DNA of 64,000 nt from Rhizobium sp. L43 (GTDB lineage: Bacteria; Pseudomonadota; Alphaproteobacteria; Rhizobiales; Rhizobiaceae). Below, one piece after another: positions 55,034 to 62,391 of the stretch. The stretch is from positions 62,001 to 126,000 of the forward strand of contig NZ_NWSQ01000006.1 of assembly GCF_002531725.1 (NCBI RefSeq). The letters are read 5' to 3'. Every line of letters begins with the position of its first letter. The stretch's first letter is position 1. The notes under the pieces were generated by a model. That model was not told where the DNA came from and searched no databases. It worked only from the letters and a program-made list of their open reading frames with translations. The translations under genes were made by a program, and so were the position numbers.

Positions 55034-57337
55034 ATGAAGCCAGATAACCCGAACAGGGTCCCTTTAGATGTGTATCTGTCGTTTGTGAGTTCCCTTTCCG
55101 GGAACCGCATGACGCTTCTTGTTGGCGTGATCGTGCATGTTGCGACGTGCCTTGCAGTGGCCGCCAAGACGCAATACTCCATCTACATCCTGCTGTCGGC
55201 CGCCTTCCTTCTGGTCTTCGGCGCTCGCATGGTCATCTTCCGTCGGTTCGATCGCGTCGACAAGGACAGCCTGTCGCGCGCCGACATCGAGCGTTGGGAG
55301 CGGATTCTTGTTGCCAGTGGAGCCTGTACCACCGCGCTGCTCGGCATCGCCAGCGGCTACGCTATCTTCGTCGTGCATGATTCCTTTGCGGAACTTGCCT
55401 GCATTTCCGTCACCATGGCGACCATGGTTTCCGTCGTCGGCCGCAATTACGGTTCGCGCTTCGCAGTCGACCTCCAGACGTTCTTCTGCTGCCTGCCGAT
55501 GATTGTCTGCAGCCTGCTGGCGATGGATTTCTATCGCGGCGTGCTGTCGATCTTCCTCATTCCTTTCTGGCTGACGACGCGGGCCATGGCGAATGGCGTG
55601 CGCGAATTTCTCTATGAAAACGTCATCGCGCGCCGGGAAATCACCATTATCGCCGATCGTTTCGATACGGCGCTCAACAACATGCCGCACGGCCTCGTCA
55701 TGGTCGATGCCGAAAACCGCATTCAGGTCGTCAATCGCAAGGCCTGCGAGCTGTTGAAGATCGGTGCGCCGGAACGGCTGAAGGATCGCGACCTCGGCGC
55801 CGTGCTGCGCTATGGCGCGCGCTACAGCTTCATGGACGCCTCGCAGCCGGAGCTCATCCTGCGCCAGCTGACCCAGGTGGCCGAAGGCAACCTGTCGCGC
55901 ACGCTCATTCATTTTCCCGAGAGCCTGTCGCTCGAATTCTCCGCCAGCCGCAGGGCCGACGGCGGCGCCGTGCTGATCTTCGAGGACGTGTCGAGCCGGG
56001 TGAAGGCGGAGCAGAAGATCCTGCACATGGTGCGCTTCGATGCGATGACCGGCCTGCCCAACCGGGAATATTTCGGCCAGCTGGTGCAGGACTATCTCGC
56101 CAAACATCCGAGGAAGTCGGGACCACTCGGCTTCATGGTGCTCGATATCGACGAGTTCAAGCATGTCAACGACATGCGCGGCCATGTCACCGGCGACCAT
56201 CTGCTCTGTGCGATCGCTGCCCACATCAAGCAGGCTTCCGGCAACGCCATTCTCGGCCGGCTGATGGGCGACCAGTTTATCCTGTTTTTCCCGCATGCGA
56301 AGGAGCCGGCCTCGCTCGATATCGAGATCCGCCGCGTGCACGCCGCGATCCAGGGGAACTACGAGGTCGATGGGCTGACCTTCCTCGTTTCGCTCAGCGC
56401 CGGCTACGCGATCCTCGAAAGCACCGCCTTCGCGATGGACGAATGGAGCGTCAAGGCGGATCTTGCGCTGTTCGAAAGCAAGTCGCGCTTCAAGGGCGGC
56501 ATTTCAGGCTTCGAGCGCGAGATGGATGGCCGCTATATCGAGCAGCAGAAGCTGAAGGCGGATCTGCGCGATGCGGTTTCGGCACAGGCGCTGCATCTCG
56601 TCTTCCAGCCGATGTTCCGAGCCGACGGCTCGCGCATCGAATGCGCCGAAGCCTTGGCGCGCTGGGTGCATCCGGAGAGGGGCTCGATCCCGCCCGATGT
56701 CTTTATCCGGCTCGCCGAGGATATGGGCATCATCTCCGACATCACCCGCTTCGTCCTGTTCAAGGCATGCAGCGAATGCATGAACTGGCCGGACCATATC
56801 GCCGTCTCGGTCAACCTCTCAGCGCGGGATCTCAGGGATGCCGACATCCTCCAGGTGGTCGCCGAAGCGCTTGCCCATTCCGGCCTCGACGCGGCGCGGC
56901 TGCATCTCGAAGTCACGGAAAGCTGCCTGATCGACGAGCCGGCGGCCGTTCGCGCCATCCTGGCGGAGCTCAGGGCTCGCGGCATCACCATCGCCATCGA
57001 CGATTTCGGTACCGGCTTCTCCAGCCTCAGCTATCTCGACACCCTGCCGCTCGATATCGTCAAGATCGACCGCTCCTTCGTGCGCAACATCGTCGAGGAT
57101 ACCCGCCGCCTCAAGCTGTTGCGCGGTACGGTCCATCTCGCTCGCGAACTCGGCCTGAAGATCGTCATCGAGGGCGTCGAGACCGAGGAGCAGCTCGCCC
57201 TGCTTAACAAGCACCGCAGTACCGATCTGGTACAGGGCTATGTTTTCTCGCAGCCGGTGCCTTCCCAGAACATCACGCTGCTTCAGCAGGGCATCGGCCG
57301 CCGCGTCGTGCAACGCCGCCGCAACAAGGTCGCCTGA
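55034..57337 (+). CDS. Membrane PAS-degenerate GGDEF-EAL protein
   Basis: A 767-residue signalling protein. The N-terminal part has about five or six membrane helices (~20-200). A PAS-like segment follows (ALNNMPHGLVMVDAENRIQV), then a GGDEF domain whose motif reads LMGDQF instead of GGDEF, so cyclase activity is probably lost. The EAL domain looks complete: CAEALARW, SVNLSARD, LEVTES, AIDDFGTGFSSLSYLDTLPL, VKIDRSF, IEGVETEEQ. A c-di-GMP phosphodiesterase role is likely. ATG at 55034 follows AGGGAAAG; the frame is open to 54911 upstream without support. Confidence 0.92.
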   Translation: MKPDNPNRVPLDVYLSFVSSLSGNRMTLLVGVIVHVATCLAVAAKTQYSIYILLSAAFLLVFGARMVIFRRFDRVDKDSLSRADIERWERILVASGACTTALLGIASGYAIFVVHDSFAELACISVTMATMVSVVGRNYGSRFAVDLQTFFCCLPMIVCSLLAMDFYRGVLSIFLIPFWLTTRAMANGVREFLYENVIARREITIIADRFDTALNNMPHGLVMVDAENRIQVVNRKACELLKIGAPERLKDRDLGAVLRYGARYSFMDASQPELILRQLTQVAEGNLSRTLIHFPESLSLEFSASRRADGGAVLIFEDVSSRVKAEQKILHMVRFDAMTGLPNREYFGQLVQDYLAKHPRKSGPLGFMVLDIDEFKHVNDMRGHVTGDHLLCAIAAHIKQASGNAILGRLMGDQFILFFPHAKEPASLDIEIRRVHAAIQGNYEVDGLTFLVSLSAGYAILESTAFAMDEWSVKADLALFESKSRFKGGISGFEREMDGRYIEQQKLKADLRDAVSAQALHLVFQPMFRADGSRIECAEALARWVHPERGSIPPDVFIRLAEDMGIISDITRFVLFKACSECMNWPDHIAVSVNLSARDLRDADILQVVAEALAHSGLDAARLHLEVTESCLIDEPAAVRAILAELRARGITIAIDDFGTGFSSLSYLDTLPLDIVKIDRSFVRNIVEDTRRLKLLRGTVHLARELGLKIVIEGVETEEQLALLNKHRSTDLVQGYVFSQPVPSQNITLLQQGIGRRVVQRRRNKVA

Positions 57338-57450
57338 ACGCCCTGCAGCGGCCGGATCCTTTGCTGAAAATCCCCCGCGCCGTTAACCTTAATACTTTAT
57401 ATACAATGCGAATTATCGGATTTCCTTGCCTAAATCTCGGTGGCGTATGA

Positions 57451-57466
57451 TTAATGATCCGTTAAC
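57451..57466. promoter_or_regulatory. CtrA-like site
   Basis: TTAA-TGATCCG-TTAAC is a perfect match to the full CtrA site TTAA-N7-TTAAC and ends 15 bp before the start codon of the acyl synthase gene. The AT-rich stretch at 57383-57415 (TTAACCTTAATAC and TTTATATACAAT) is the probable promoter. Confidence 0.5.
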
Positions 57467-57481
57467 GAGCGGATCGAGAGA

Positions 57482-58234
57482 ATGTCAGATACACTTTTTA
57501 CGCGTGGCGATTTCAGCAGGAAAATCCTGGAAATTCTGGATCACGTCGAGTATCGCCGTGTCGAAAGCGGCGAAGACATGGCGGAGGTGGAACGGCTGCG
57601 CTACAAGGCCTACAAGGCCCACGGCGCGCTGTCGCTTGCCCCGGAAGGCCTATTGGACGATGTCGATTTCGACAGCCATGCCTATATCTTCGGTCTGTAC
57701 TATTATGGTGAACTCGTCAGTACGATCCGAATTCATTATGTGACGCCGGAGCATCGTATCAGCCGGTCCGGCGAGGCCTTTCCCGAGGCGATGGATGAGC
57801 TTTTGGACGCCGGGCTGACCTTGATCGACCCGGCGCGTTTCGCGGCCGATCCGGAGCTCACGGCCGACATGCCATGGGTTCCCTATCTGACGCTGAGACC
57901 CGCCATCGTTGCGGCAGCGTATTTCCGGGCGGACCGCGTTATTCAGTCCGTCCGGCCCCCGCATGCCGCCTTCTACAAGCGGGTCTTCTATGCCGATACC
58001 ATCGTGCCCGGCCGGCTGGCGGAGAGTTACGGAGTTGACGTGACGCTGATGGCGACGAATGTGATCGAGGTTGGGCGCAAGCTGTTGACGCGCTATCCTT
58101 TCTTCATCTCCAGCGCCAGCGAGCAGCGCATGATGTTTTCGCGCAATCCCAACGACACGCTGCCGCCGCTCACCATCATTCCGACGGCGCGTTTCGTACC
58201 GCCGGGCGAGCTCGGCACCGATCTGCCACTCTGA
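57482..58234 (+). CDS. FeeM/LuxI-like N-acyl synthase
   Basis: A 250-residue protein with an acyltransferase fold like N-acyl amino acid synthase FeeM and LuxI autoinducer synthases. It shows VERLRYKAYKAHG (LuxI-like Arg/aromatic start), DDVDFDSHAYIFGLYYYGEL (Asp-rich motif), VSTIRIHYVTPEH and a later ASEQRMMFSRN segment. Such enzymes join fatty acyl chains from acyl-ACP to amino acids, homoserine lactone or related amines. The substrate is unknown and no LuxR partner adjoins. ATG at 57482 has GAGAG upstream. A CtrA-like site lies at the start, hinting at cell-cycle control. Confidence 0.78.
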   Translation: MSDTLFTRGDFSRKILEILDHVEYRRVESGEDMAEVERLRYKAYKAHGALSLAPEGLLDDVDFDSHAYIFGLYYYGELVSTIRIHYVTPEHRISRSGEAFPEAMDELLDAGLTLIDPARFAADPELTADMPWVPYLTLRPAIVAAAYFRADRVIQSVRPPHAAFYKRVFYADTIVPGRLAESYGVDVTLMATNVIEVGRKLLTRYPFFISSASEQRMMFSRNPNDTLPPLTIIPTARFVPPGELGTDLPL

Positions 58235-58399
58235 TTTCTTCTTCTCCCCGCCCATAAGAGACGGCGGTTGCGAAGCGCGGCTGCGGCATTCTCATGCATT
58301 GCGCTTTCGCCTGTCATTGTGTAATCCCTGCAGCCAGGGATTTCCCTCGTTCGGCGAGGGAATCAGGCTGCGCAAAGGCATTTGAGGGAGACGATATTT

Positions 58400-58624
58400 A
58401 TGGCCGAACATCATACCGGACCGGTCGAGACCGGCGCGCCGATGGATTACAAGGAACATGAAAAAACCTACGACATGTTCATCGCCGGCGCGAAATACGG
58501 CTCGATGCTTCTCATCGTCCTCCTGCTGGCGATGACCGCCGGCTTCTTCGGCGGCGCCGGCCTTCTCGGCGGTCTCTTCGTCTTCATCATTCTTCTCGCC
58601 ATCGGCATCTTCCTGTTCCGCTGA
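58400..58624 (+). CDS. aa3-type cytochrome c oxidase subunit IV
   Basis: A 74-residue small membrane protein of the bacterial aa3 oxidase subunit IV family (PF07835). The N-terminal MDYKEHEKTYDMFI is characteristic, followed by one or two membrane helices (GSMLLIVLLLAMTAGFFGGA, LLGGLFVFIILLAIGIFLF). ATG at 58400 with GAGGGAG upstream; a TTG 18 bases earlier is weaker. It is located apart from the main oxidase genes, as usual in alphaproteobacteria, just before pntAA. Confidence 0.9.
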   Translation: MAEHHTGPVETGAPMDYKEHEKTYDMFIAGAKYGSMLLIVLLLAMTAGFFGGAGLLGGLFVFIILLAIGIFLFR

Positions 58625-58639
58625 TCGCGTCGATTCAGA

Positions 58640-58750
58640 GGGTCGGAGCGTCCTTTGTGCGTCCGAAAGGACGCAGGGCGCTCTGAGGGGAGGAGAGCTT
58701 CTCCGAAGCTTTGTGAATCAGGTGCTTGACCCGCGCAGGCAAGCCTGCGG
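58640..58750 (+). promoter_or_regulatory. Structured leader before pntAA
   Basis: It contains a nested stem (GAGCGTCCT ... AGGGCGCTC around GCGTCC-GAAA-GGACGC, 58646-58683), then AGCTTC-TCC-GAAGCT and CGCAGG-CAAG-CCTGCG hairpins. The first resembles palindromic repeats frequent in rhizobial genomes. It may be a terminator for the oxidase subunit gene or a folded mRNA leader. Confidence 0.5.
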
Positions 58751-58780
58751 CGGTCTGGCTGACCCGGAGGAGGGGGGCAG

Positions 58781-59929
58781 TTGGGCAATATCGTTTTCGT
58801 TGCAAGGGAAATTGCGGGCGAGGAGACGCGGGTCGCGGCCTCCGCCGAGACCGTGAAGAAAATGAAGAGTTTCGGCTTCGACGTCGTCGTCGAAGCCGGC
58901 GCCGGTGCGGCTTCACGCATTCCGGACGGAGAATTCGAGGCCGCGGGCGCAAGGGTCGGCAGCTTTGCCGATGCCGCCTCCGCCGATGTGGTGCTGAAGG
59001 TGCGCCGTCCGAGCCCGTCGGAAATCGCCGGTTACAGGAGCGGCGCTGTCGTCATCGCCATCATGGATCCCTACGGCAATGACGAGGCGATCGCGGCTCT
59101 GGCAAGTGCCGGGCTTTCGGCTTTCGCGATGGAACTGATGCCGCGCATCACCCGTGCCCAGTCGATGGACGTGCTTTCGTCGCAGGCCAATCTCGCCGGC
59201 TACCAGGCCGTCATCGAGGCGGCTGGTGTCTATGACCGTGCCATGCCGATGATGATGACGGCAGCCGGCACCGTTCCGGCCGCCAAGGTTTTCGTCATGG
59301 GGGCGGGCGTTGCCGGCCTCCAGGCGATTGCGACCGCCCGTCGCCTCGGTGCGGCGGTCTCGGCTACCGACGTCCGCCCGGCCGCCAAGGAACAGGTCGC
59401 CTCGCTCGGCGCCAAGTTCATTGCCGTCGAGGACGAGGAGTTCAAGGCGGCGGAAACGGCCGGCGGCTATGCCAAGGAGATGTCGGCCGACTACCAGGCG
59501 AAACAGGCAGCCCTGGTCGCCGAACACATCGCCAAGCAGGATATCGTCATCACCACCGCGCTGATCCCCGGTCGCGCGGCGCCGCGGCTCGTTTCGCGCG
59601 CCATGCTTGCCGCGATGAAGCCGGGTGCGGTCGCCGTCGATCTCGCGGTCGAACGCGGCGGCAATATCGAGGGTGTCGTTGCCGGCGAGATCGCCGATGT
59701 CGAAGGTGTGCGGGTGATCGGTTTCGCCAACATGCCGGGCCGGGTCGCGGCCAGCGCCTCGGCGCTCTACGCCAAGAACCTCGTCACCTTCCTCGAGACC
59801 ATGGTCAACAAGGAAACGAAGACGATCGTCGCCAATCTCGACGATGAGCTCGTCAAGGCGACGATGCTGACCTATGCCGGCGATGTGGTTCATCCCGCCT
59901 TCGGCGGCGCGAAGAAGGGAGACATGTGA
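58781..59929 (+). CDS. pntAA: NAD(P) transhydrogenase subunit alpha, part 1
   Basis: A 382-residue soluble NAD(H)-binding domain (domain I) of the proton-translocating transhydrogenase. Two alanine-dehydrogenase-like lobes: AREIAGEETRVAASAETVKK and the NAD loop KVFVMGAGVAGLQAIATARR, followed by TALIPGRAAPRLVSRAML. It starts with TTG at 58781 preceded by a strong GGAGGAGG. In alphaproteobacteria PntA is split into two genes, as here. The stop shares one base with the pntAB start. Role: NADPH supply from NADH using the proton gradient. Confidence 0.96.
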   Translation: MGNIVFVAREIAGEETRVAASAETVKKMKSFGFDVVVEAGAGAASRIPDGEFEAAGARVGSFADAASADVVLKVRRPSPSEIAGYRSGAVVIAIMDPYGNDEAIAALASAGLSAFAMELMPRITRAQSMDVLSSQANLAGYQAVIEAAGVYDRAMPMMMTAAGTVPAAKVFVMGAGVAGLQAIATARRLGAAVSATDVRPAAKEQVASLGAKFIAVEDEEFKAAETAGGYAKEMSADYQAKQAALVAEHIAKQDIVITTALIPGRAAPRLVSRAMLAAMKPGAVAVDLAVERGGNIEGVVAGEIADVEGVRVIGFANMPGRVAASASALYAKNLVTFLETMVNKETKTIVANLDDELVKATMLTYAGDVVHPAFGGAKKGDM

Positions 59930-60327
59930 TGGCCAGTGAAGCAATGGACAGAGCGCTGGAGCAGCTCGACCAGGCGGTGACCGCCGTCATCACGGCGGCG
60001 GCCCAGGCACCGGAAGCGGCAAGCGCTGCGACCGGCGGGGCGATCGATCCGTTCGTCTTTCAGCTGGCGATCTTCGTCTTGTCGATTTTCGTCGGCTATT
60101 ACGTCGTGTGGTCGGTAACGCCGGCACTGCATACGCCGCTGATGGCCGTCACCAACGCGATTTCCTCGGTCATCGTCGTCGGCGCGCTGCTGGCGGTCGG
60201 CATCTCCACAAGCGGGCTTGCGACCGGTTTCGGCTTCGTTGCCCTCGTGCTCGTCTCGGTGAACATTTTCGGCGGCTTCCTGGTCACGCAGCGAATGCTT
60301 TCGATGTACCGCAAGAAGGACAGGTAA
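59929..60327 (+). CDS. pntAB: NAD(P) transhydrogenase subunit alpha, part 2
   Basis: A 132-residue membrane subunit (start of domain II) with three helices: PFVFQLAIFVLSIFVGYYVV, AISSVIVVGALLAVGISTSG and ALVLVSVNIFGGFLVTQRML. ATG overlaps the TGA of pntAA by one base and ends 7 bp before pntB. It is the part joined to PntAA in enterobacterial PntA. Confidence 0.95.
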   Translation: MASEAMDRALEQLDQAVTAVITAAAQAPEAASAATGGAIDPFVFQLAIFVLSIFVGYYVVWSVTPALHTPLMAVTNAISSVIVVGALLAVGISTSGLATGFGFVALVLVSVNIFGGFLVTQRMLSMYRKKDR

Positions 60328-60334
60328 GCGAGTG

Positions 60335-61729
60335 ATGACCAATATCGCAGCCTTCCTCTACCTCGTCTCCGGCGTTCTCTTCATCCTGGCGCTGCGCGGC
60401 CTCTCTCATCCGGCCACCAGCCGCAAGGGCAATCTCTATGGCATGATCGGTATGGGGATCGCCATCCTGACGACGCTCGTGCTGGCCACACCGACCTTCG
60501 GCGGCTTCGTACTGATCGTCCTCGGCCTTGCCATCGGCGGCAGCGTCGGCGCCTATGTCGCTCGCACCATCCCAATGACTTCGATGCCGCAGCTGGTCGC
60601 CGGCTTCCATTCGCTGGTCGGCCTCGCCGCCGTGCTGGTCGCGGCCTCGGCGCTCTATACGCCCGCCTCCTTCGGCATCGGCGAGATCGGCCAGATTCAC
60701 ACCGAGGCGCGCATCGAGATGGCGCTTGGCGTGGCGATCGGAGCGCTGACCTTCACCGGTTCGATCATCGCCTTCCTGAAGCTCGACGGGCGCATGTCCG
60801 GCAAGCCGATCCTGCTGCCCTACCGGCATGTGATCAATGCCAGCCTGCTGGTGCTGATCGTGCTCTTCATCATCGGGCTTGCCGCCACCGAAAGCCATTT
60901 CGACTTCTGGGCCGTCGTGGCGCTGTCGCTGGCGCTCGGCGTCCTGCTGATCGTGCCGATCGGCGGGGCCGATATGCCGGTCGTCGTCTCGATGCTGAAC
61001 TCCTATTCCGGCTGGGCCGCGGCCGGTATCGGCTTTACGCTCGGCAATCTGGCGCTGATCATCACCGGCGCGCTCGTCGGTTCCTCCGGCGCGATCCTCT
61101 CCTACATCATGTGCAAGGGTATGAACCGTTCCTTCGTTTCGGTCATCCTCGGCGGTTTCGGCGGCGAGACGGCGGCCAGTGGGCCCGATACCTCTGATAA
61201 GACGGTCAAGCTCGGCTCCGCCGAGGATGCGGCCTACCTGATGGCGAATGCATCCAAGGTGATCATCGTGCCGGGATACGGCATGGCGGTCGCCCAGGCC
61301 CAGCATGCGCTGCGCGAACTCGCCGACAATCTGAAGAAGAACGGCGTCGAGGTGAAATATGCGATCCACCCGGTCGCCGGCCGCATGCCCGGCCATATGA
61401 ACGTGCTGCTTGCCGAAGCGAATGTTCCCTATGACGAGGTCTTCGAGCTCGAGGACATCAATTCGGAATTCGCCCAGGCCGATGTCGCCTATGTCATCGG
61501 CGCCAATGATGTCACCAATCCGGCCGCGCGCGACGACAAAACCTCGCCGATCTACGGCATGCCGATCCTCGACGTCGACCGGGCAAAGACCTGCCTCTTC
61601 GTCAAACGCTCGCTCGGCTCGGGTTATGCCGGCATCGACAATACGCTGTTCTACAAGGACGGCACCATGATGCTGCTCGGCGACGCCAAGAAGATGACCG
61701 AGGATATCAACAAGGCGATCGCGCATTGA
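60335..61729 (+). CDS. pntB: NAD(P) transhydrogenase subunit beta
   Basis: A 464-residue protein: about eight or nine membrane helices (proton channel, with the conserved His in GFHSLVGLAAVLVA), then domain III that binds NADP(H): IVPGYGMAVAQAQHALREL, HPVAGRMPGHMNVLLAEANV, VIGANDVTNPAAR and GSGYAGIDNTLFY. ATG at 60335; GTG just before is an alternative. Last gene of the operon; a hairpin follows. Confidence 0.97.
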   Translation: MTNIAAFLYLVSGVLFILALRGLSHPATSRKGNLYGMIGMGIAILTTLVLATPTFGGFVLIVLGLAIGGSVGAYVARTIPMTSMPQLVAGFHSLVGLAAVLVAASALYTPASFGIGEIGQIHTEARIEMALGVAIGALTFTGSIIAFLKLDGRMSGKPILLPYRHVINASLLVLIVLFIIGLAATESHFDFWAVVALSLALGVLLIVPIGGADMPVVVSMLNSYSGWAAAGIGFTLGNLALIITGALVGSSGAILSYIMCKGMNRSFVSVILGGFGGETAASGPDTSDKTVKLGSAEDAAYLMANASKVIIVPGYGMAVAQAQHALRELADNLKKNGVEVKYAIHPVAGRMPGHMNVLLAEANVPYDEVFELEDINSEFAQADVAYVIGANDVTNPAARDDKTSPIYGMPILDVDRAKTCLFVKRSLGSGYAGIDNTLFYKDGTMMLLGDAKKMTEDINKAIAH

Positions 61730-61740
61730 TCGACGCAGAT

Positions 61741-61762
61741 ACAGCCGCCCTCGCGGCTGTTT
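61741..61762 (+). terminator. Terminator-like hairpin after pntB
   Basis: ACAGCCGC-CCTC-GCGGCTGT with a short TT tail, 12 bases after the pntB stop. The short T-run suggests moderate strength. Confidence 0.6.
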
Positions 61763-61784
61763 GATTCACGAAAATGCTCTATCA

Positions 61785-61830
61785 CGCAATTCCGGACGCA
61801 AAACCGCGACGCACTTTTGCTGGAATTGCT
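61785..61830. repeat. Palindromic repeat, family C copy 2
   Basis: GCAATTCC ... GGAATTGC with perfect 8-bp ends and the inner CGCACTTTTGCTGGA, related to 26108-26175. It lies between pntB and the convergent DUF992 gene. Confidence 0.72.
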
Positions 61831-61847
61831 CCAGGCGTGGGCGTTCG

Positions 61848-62330
61848 TCATATCTCGCCCGGCACGAGGGTCATCTTCTCGACGCCGATCGCCAGGTTCA
61901 GCCCTTCCTGGGCCTGGACATTCAATGGCTGCAGCATGAAGGCCTTGTTGGTGCCGCCGGCGATCACTTTGGCGCCGGCGCCTGCGCCCACGCTCGCATC
62001 GGCGCCGATGCCGTAATATTCACCGGCAAGGGCGAATTGCGGGACATCCGTGCCGGTCTTGGCCAGCACCTGCCAGATCATCACGCTTTTGCCGGTCTGG
62101 CCGATATCAATGCCGAATTTCTCGATCTTGCCGGCATAGACCGCCTTGGCGCCGCCGGATGCCGGCGTATAGGTGCAGATGAGGTTCTTCTGCGAGGTGA
62201 CGATCAGGCCCTGGCCGCCATCCGATCCGCAGACCAGACGGCCAAGCGTGACATAGCTTTCCGCGCCCGCCGGGCCTGCCCAGGCAGCGGCCGCCAGCGC
62301 CGCGGCTGCGATCATGGTTTGCTTGAACAT
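61848..62330 (-). CDS. DUF992 periplasmic protein
   Basis: A 160-residue secreted protein with a signal peptide (MIAAAALAAAAWAGPAGA) and the DUF992 pattern: VTLGRLVCGSDGGQGLIVTS, KNLICTYTPA, YAGKIEKFGIDIG and a Gly-rich C-terminal half. The two cysteines probably form a disulfide. Family limited to alphaproteobacteria; function unknown. ATG follows GGAGAAAG. Confidence 0.88.
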   Translation of the reverse strand: MFKQTMIAAAALAAAAWAGPAGAESYVTLGRLVCGSDGGQGLIVTSQKNLICTYTPASGGAKAVYAGKIEKFGIDIGQTGKSVMIWQVLAKTGTDVPQFALAGEYYGIGADASVGAGAGAKVIAGGTNKAFMLQPLNVQAQEGLNLAIGVEKMTLVPGEI

Positions 62331-62391
62331 GGTCTTTCTCCTTTGGAACGACCTGTCCGAAACGGGTGGAGATGGTGATTGTTCCTGGAGT

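Noticed and set aside
60284..61726. Open frame of 480 codons on the minus strand
   Set aside because: Antisense to pntB, whose identity is certain; composition is typical of a shadow frame.
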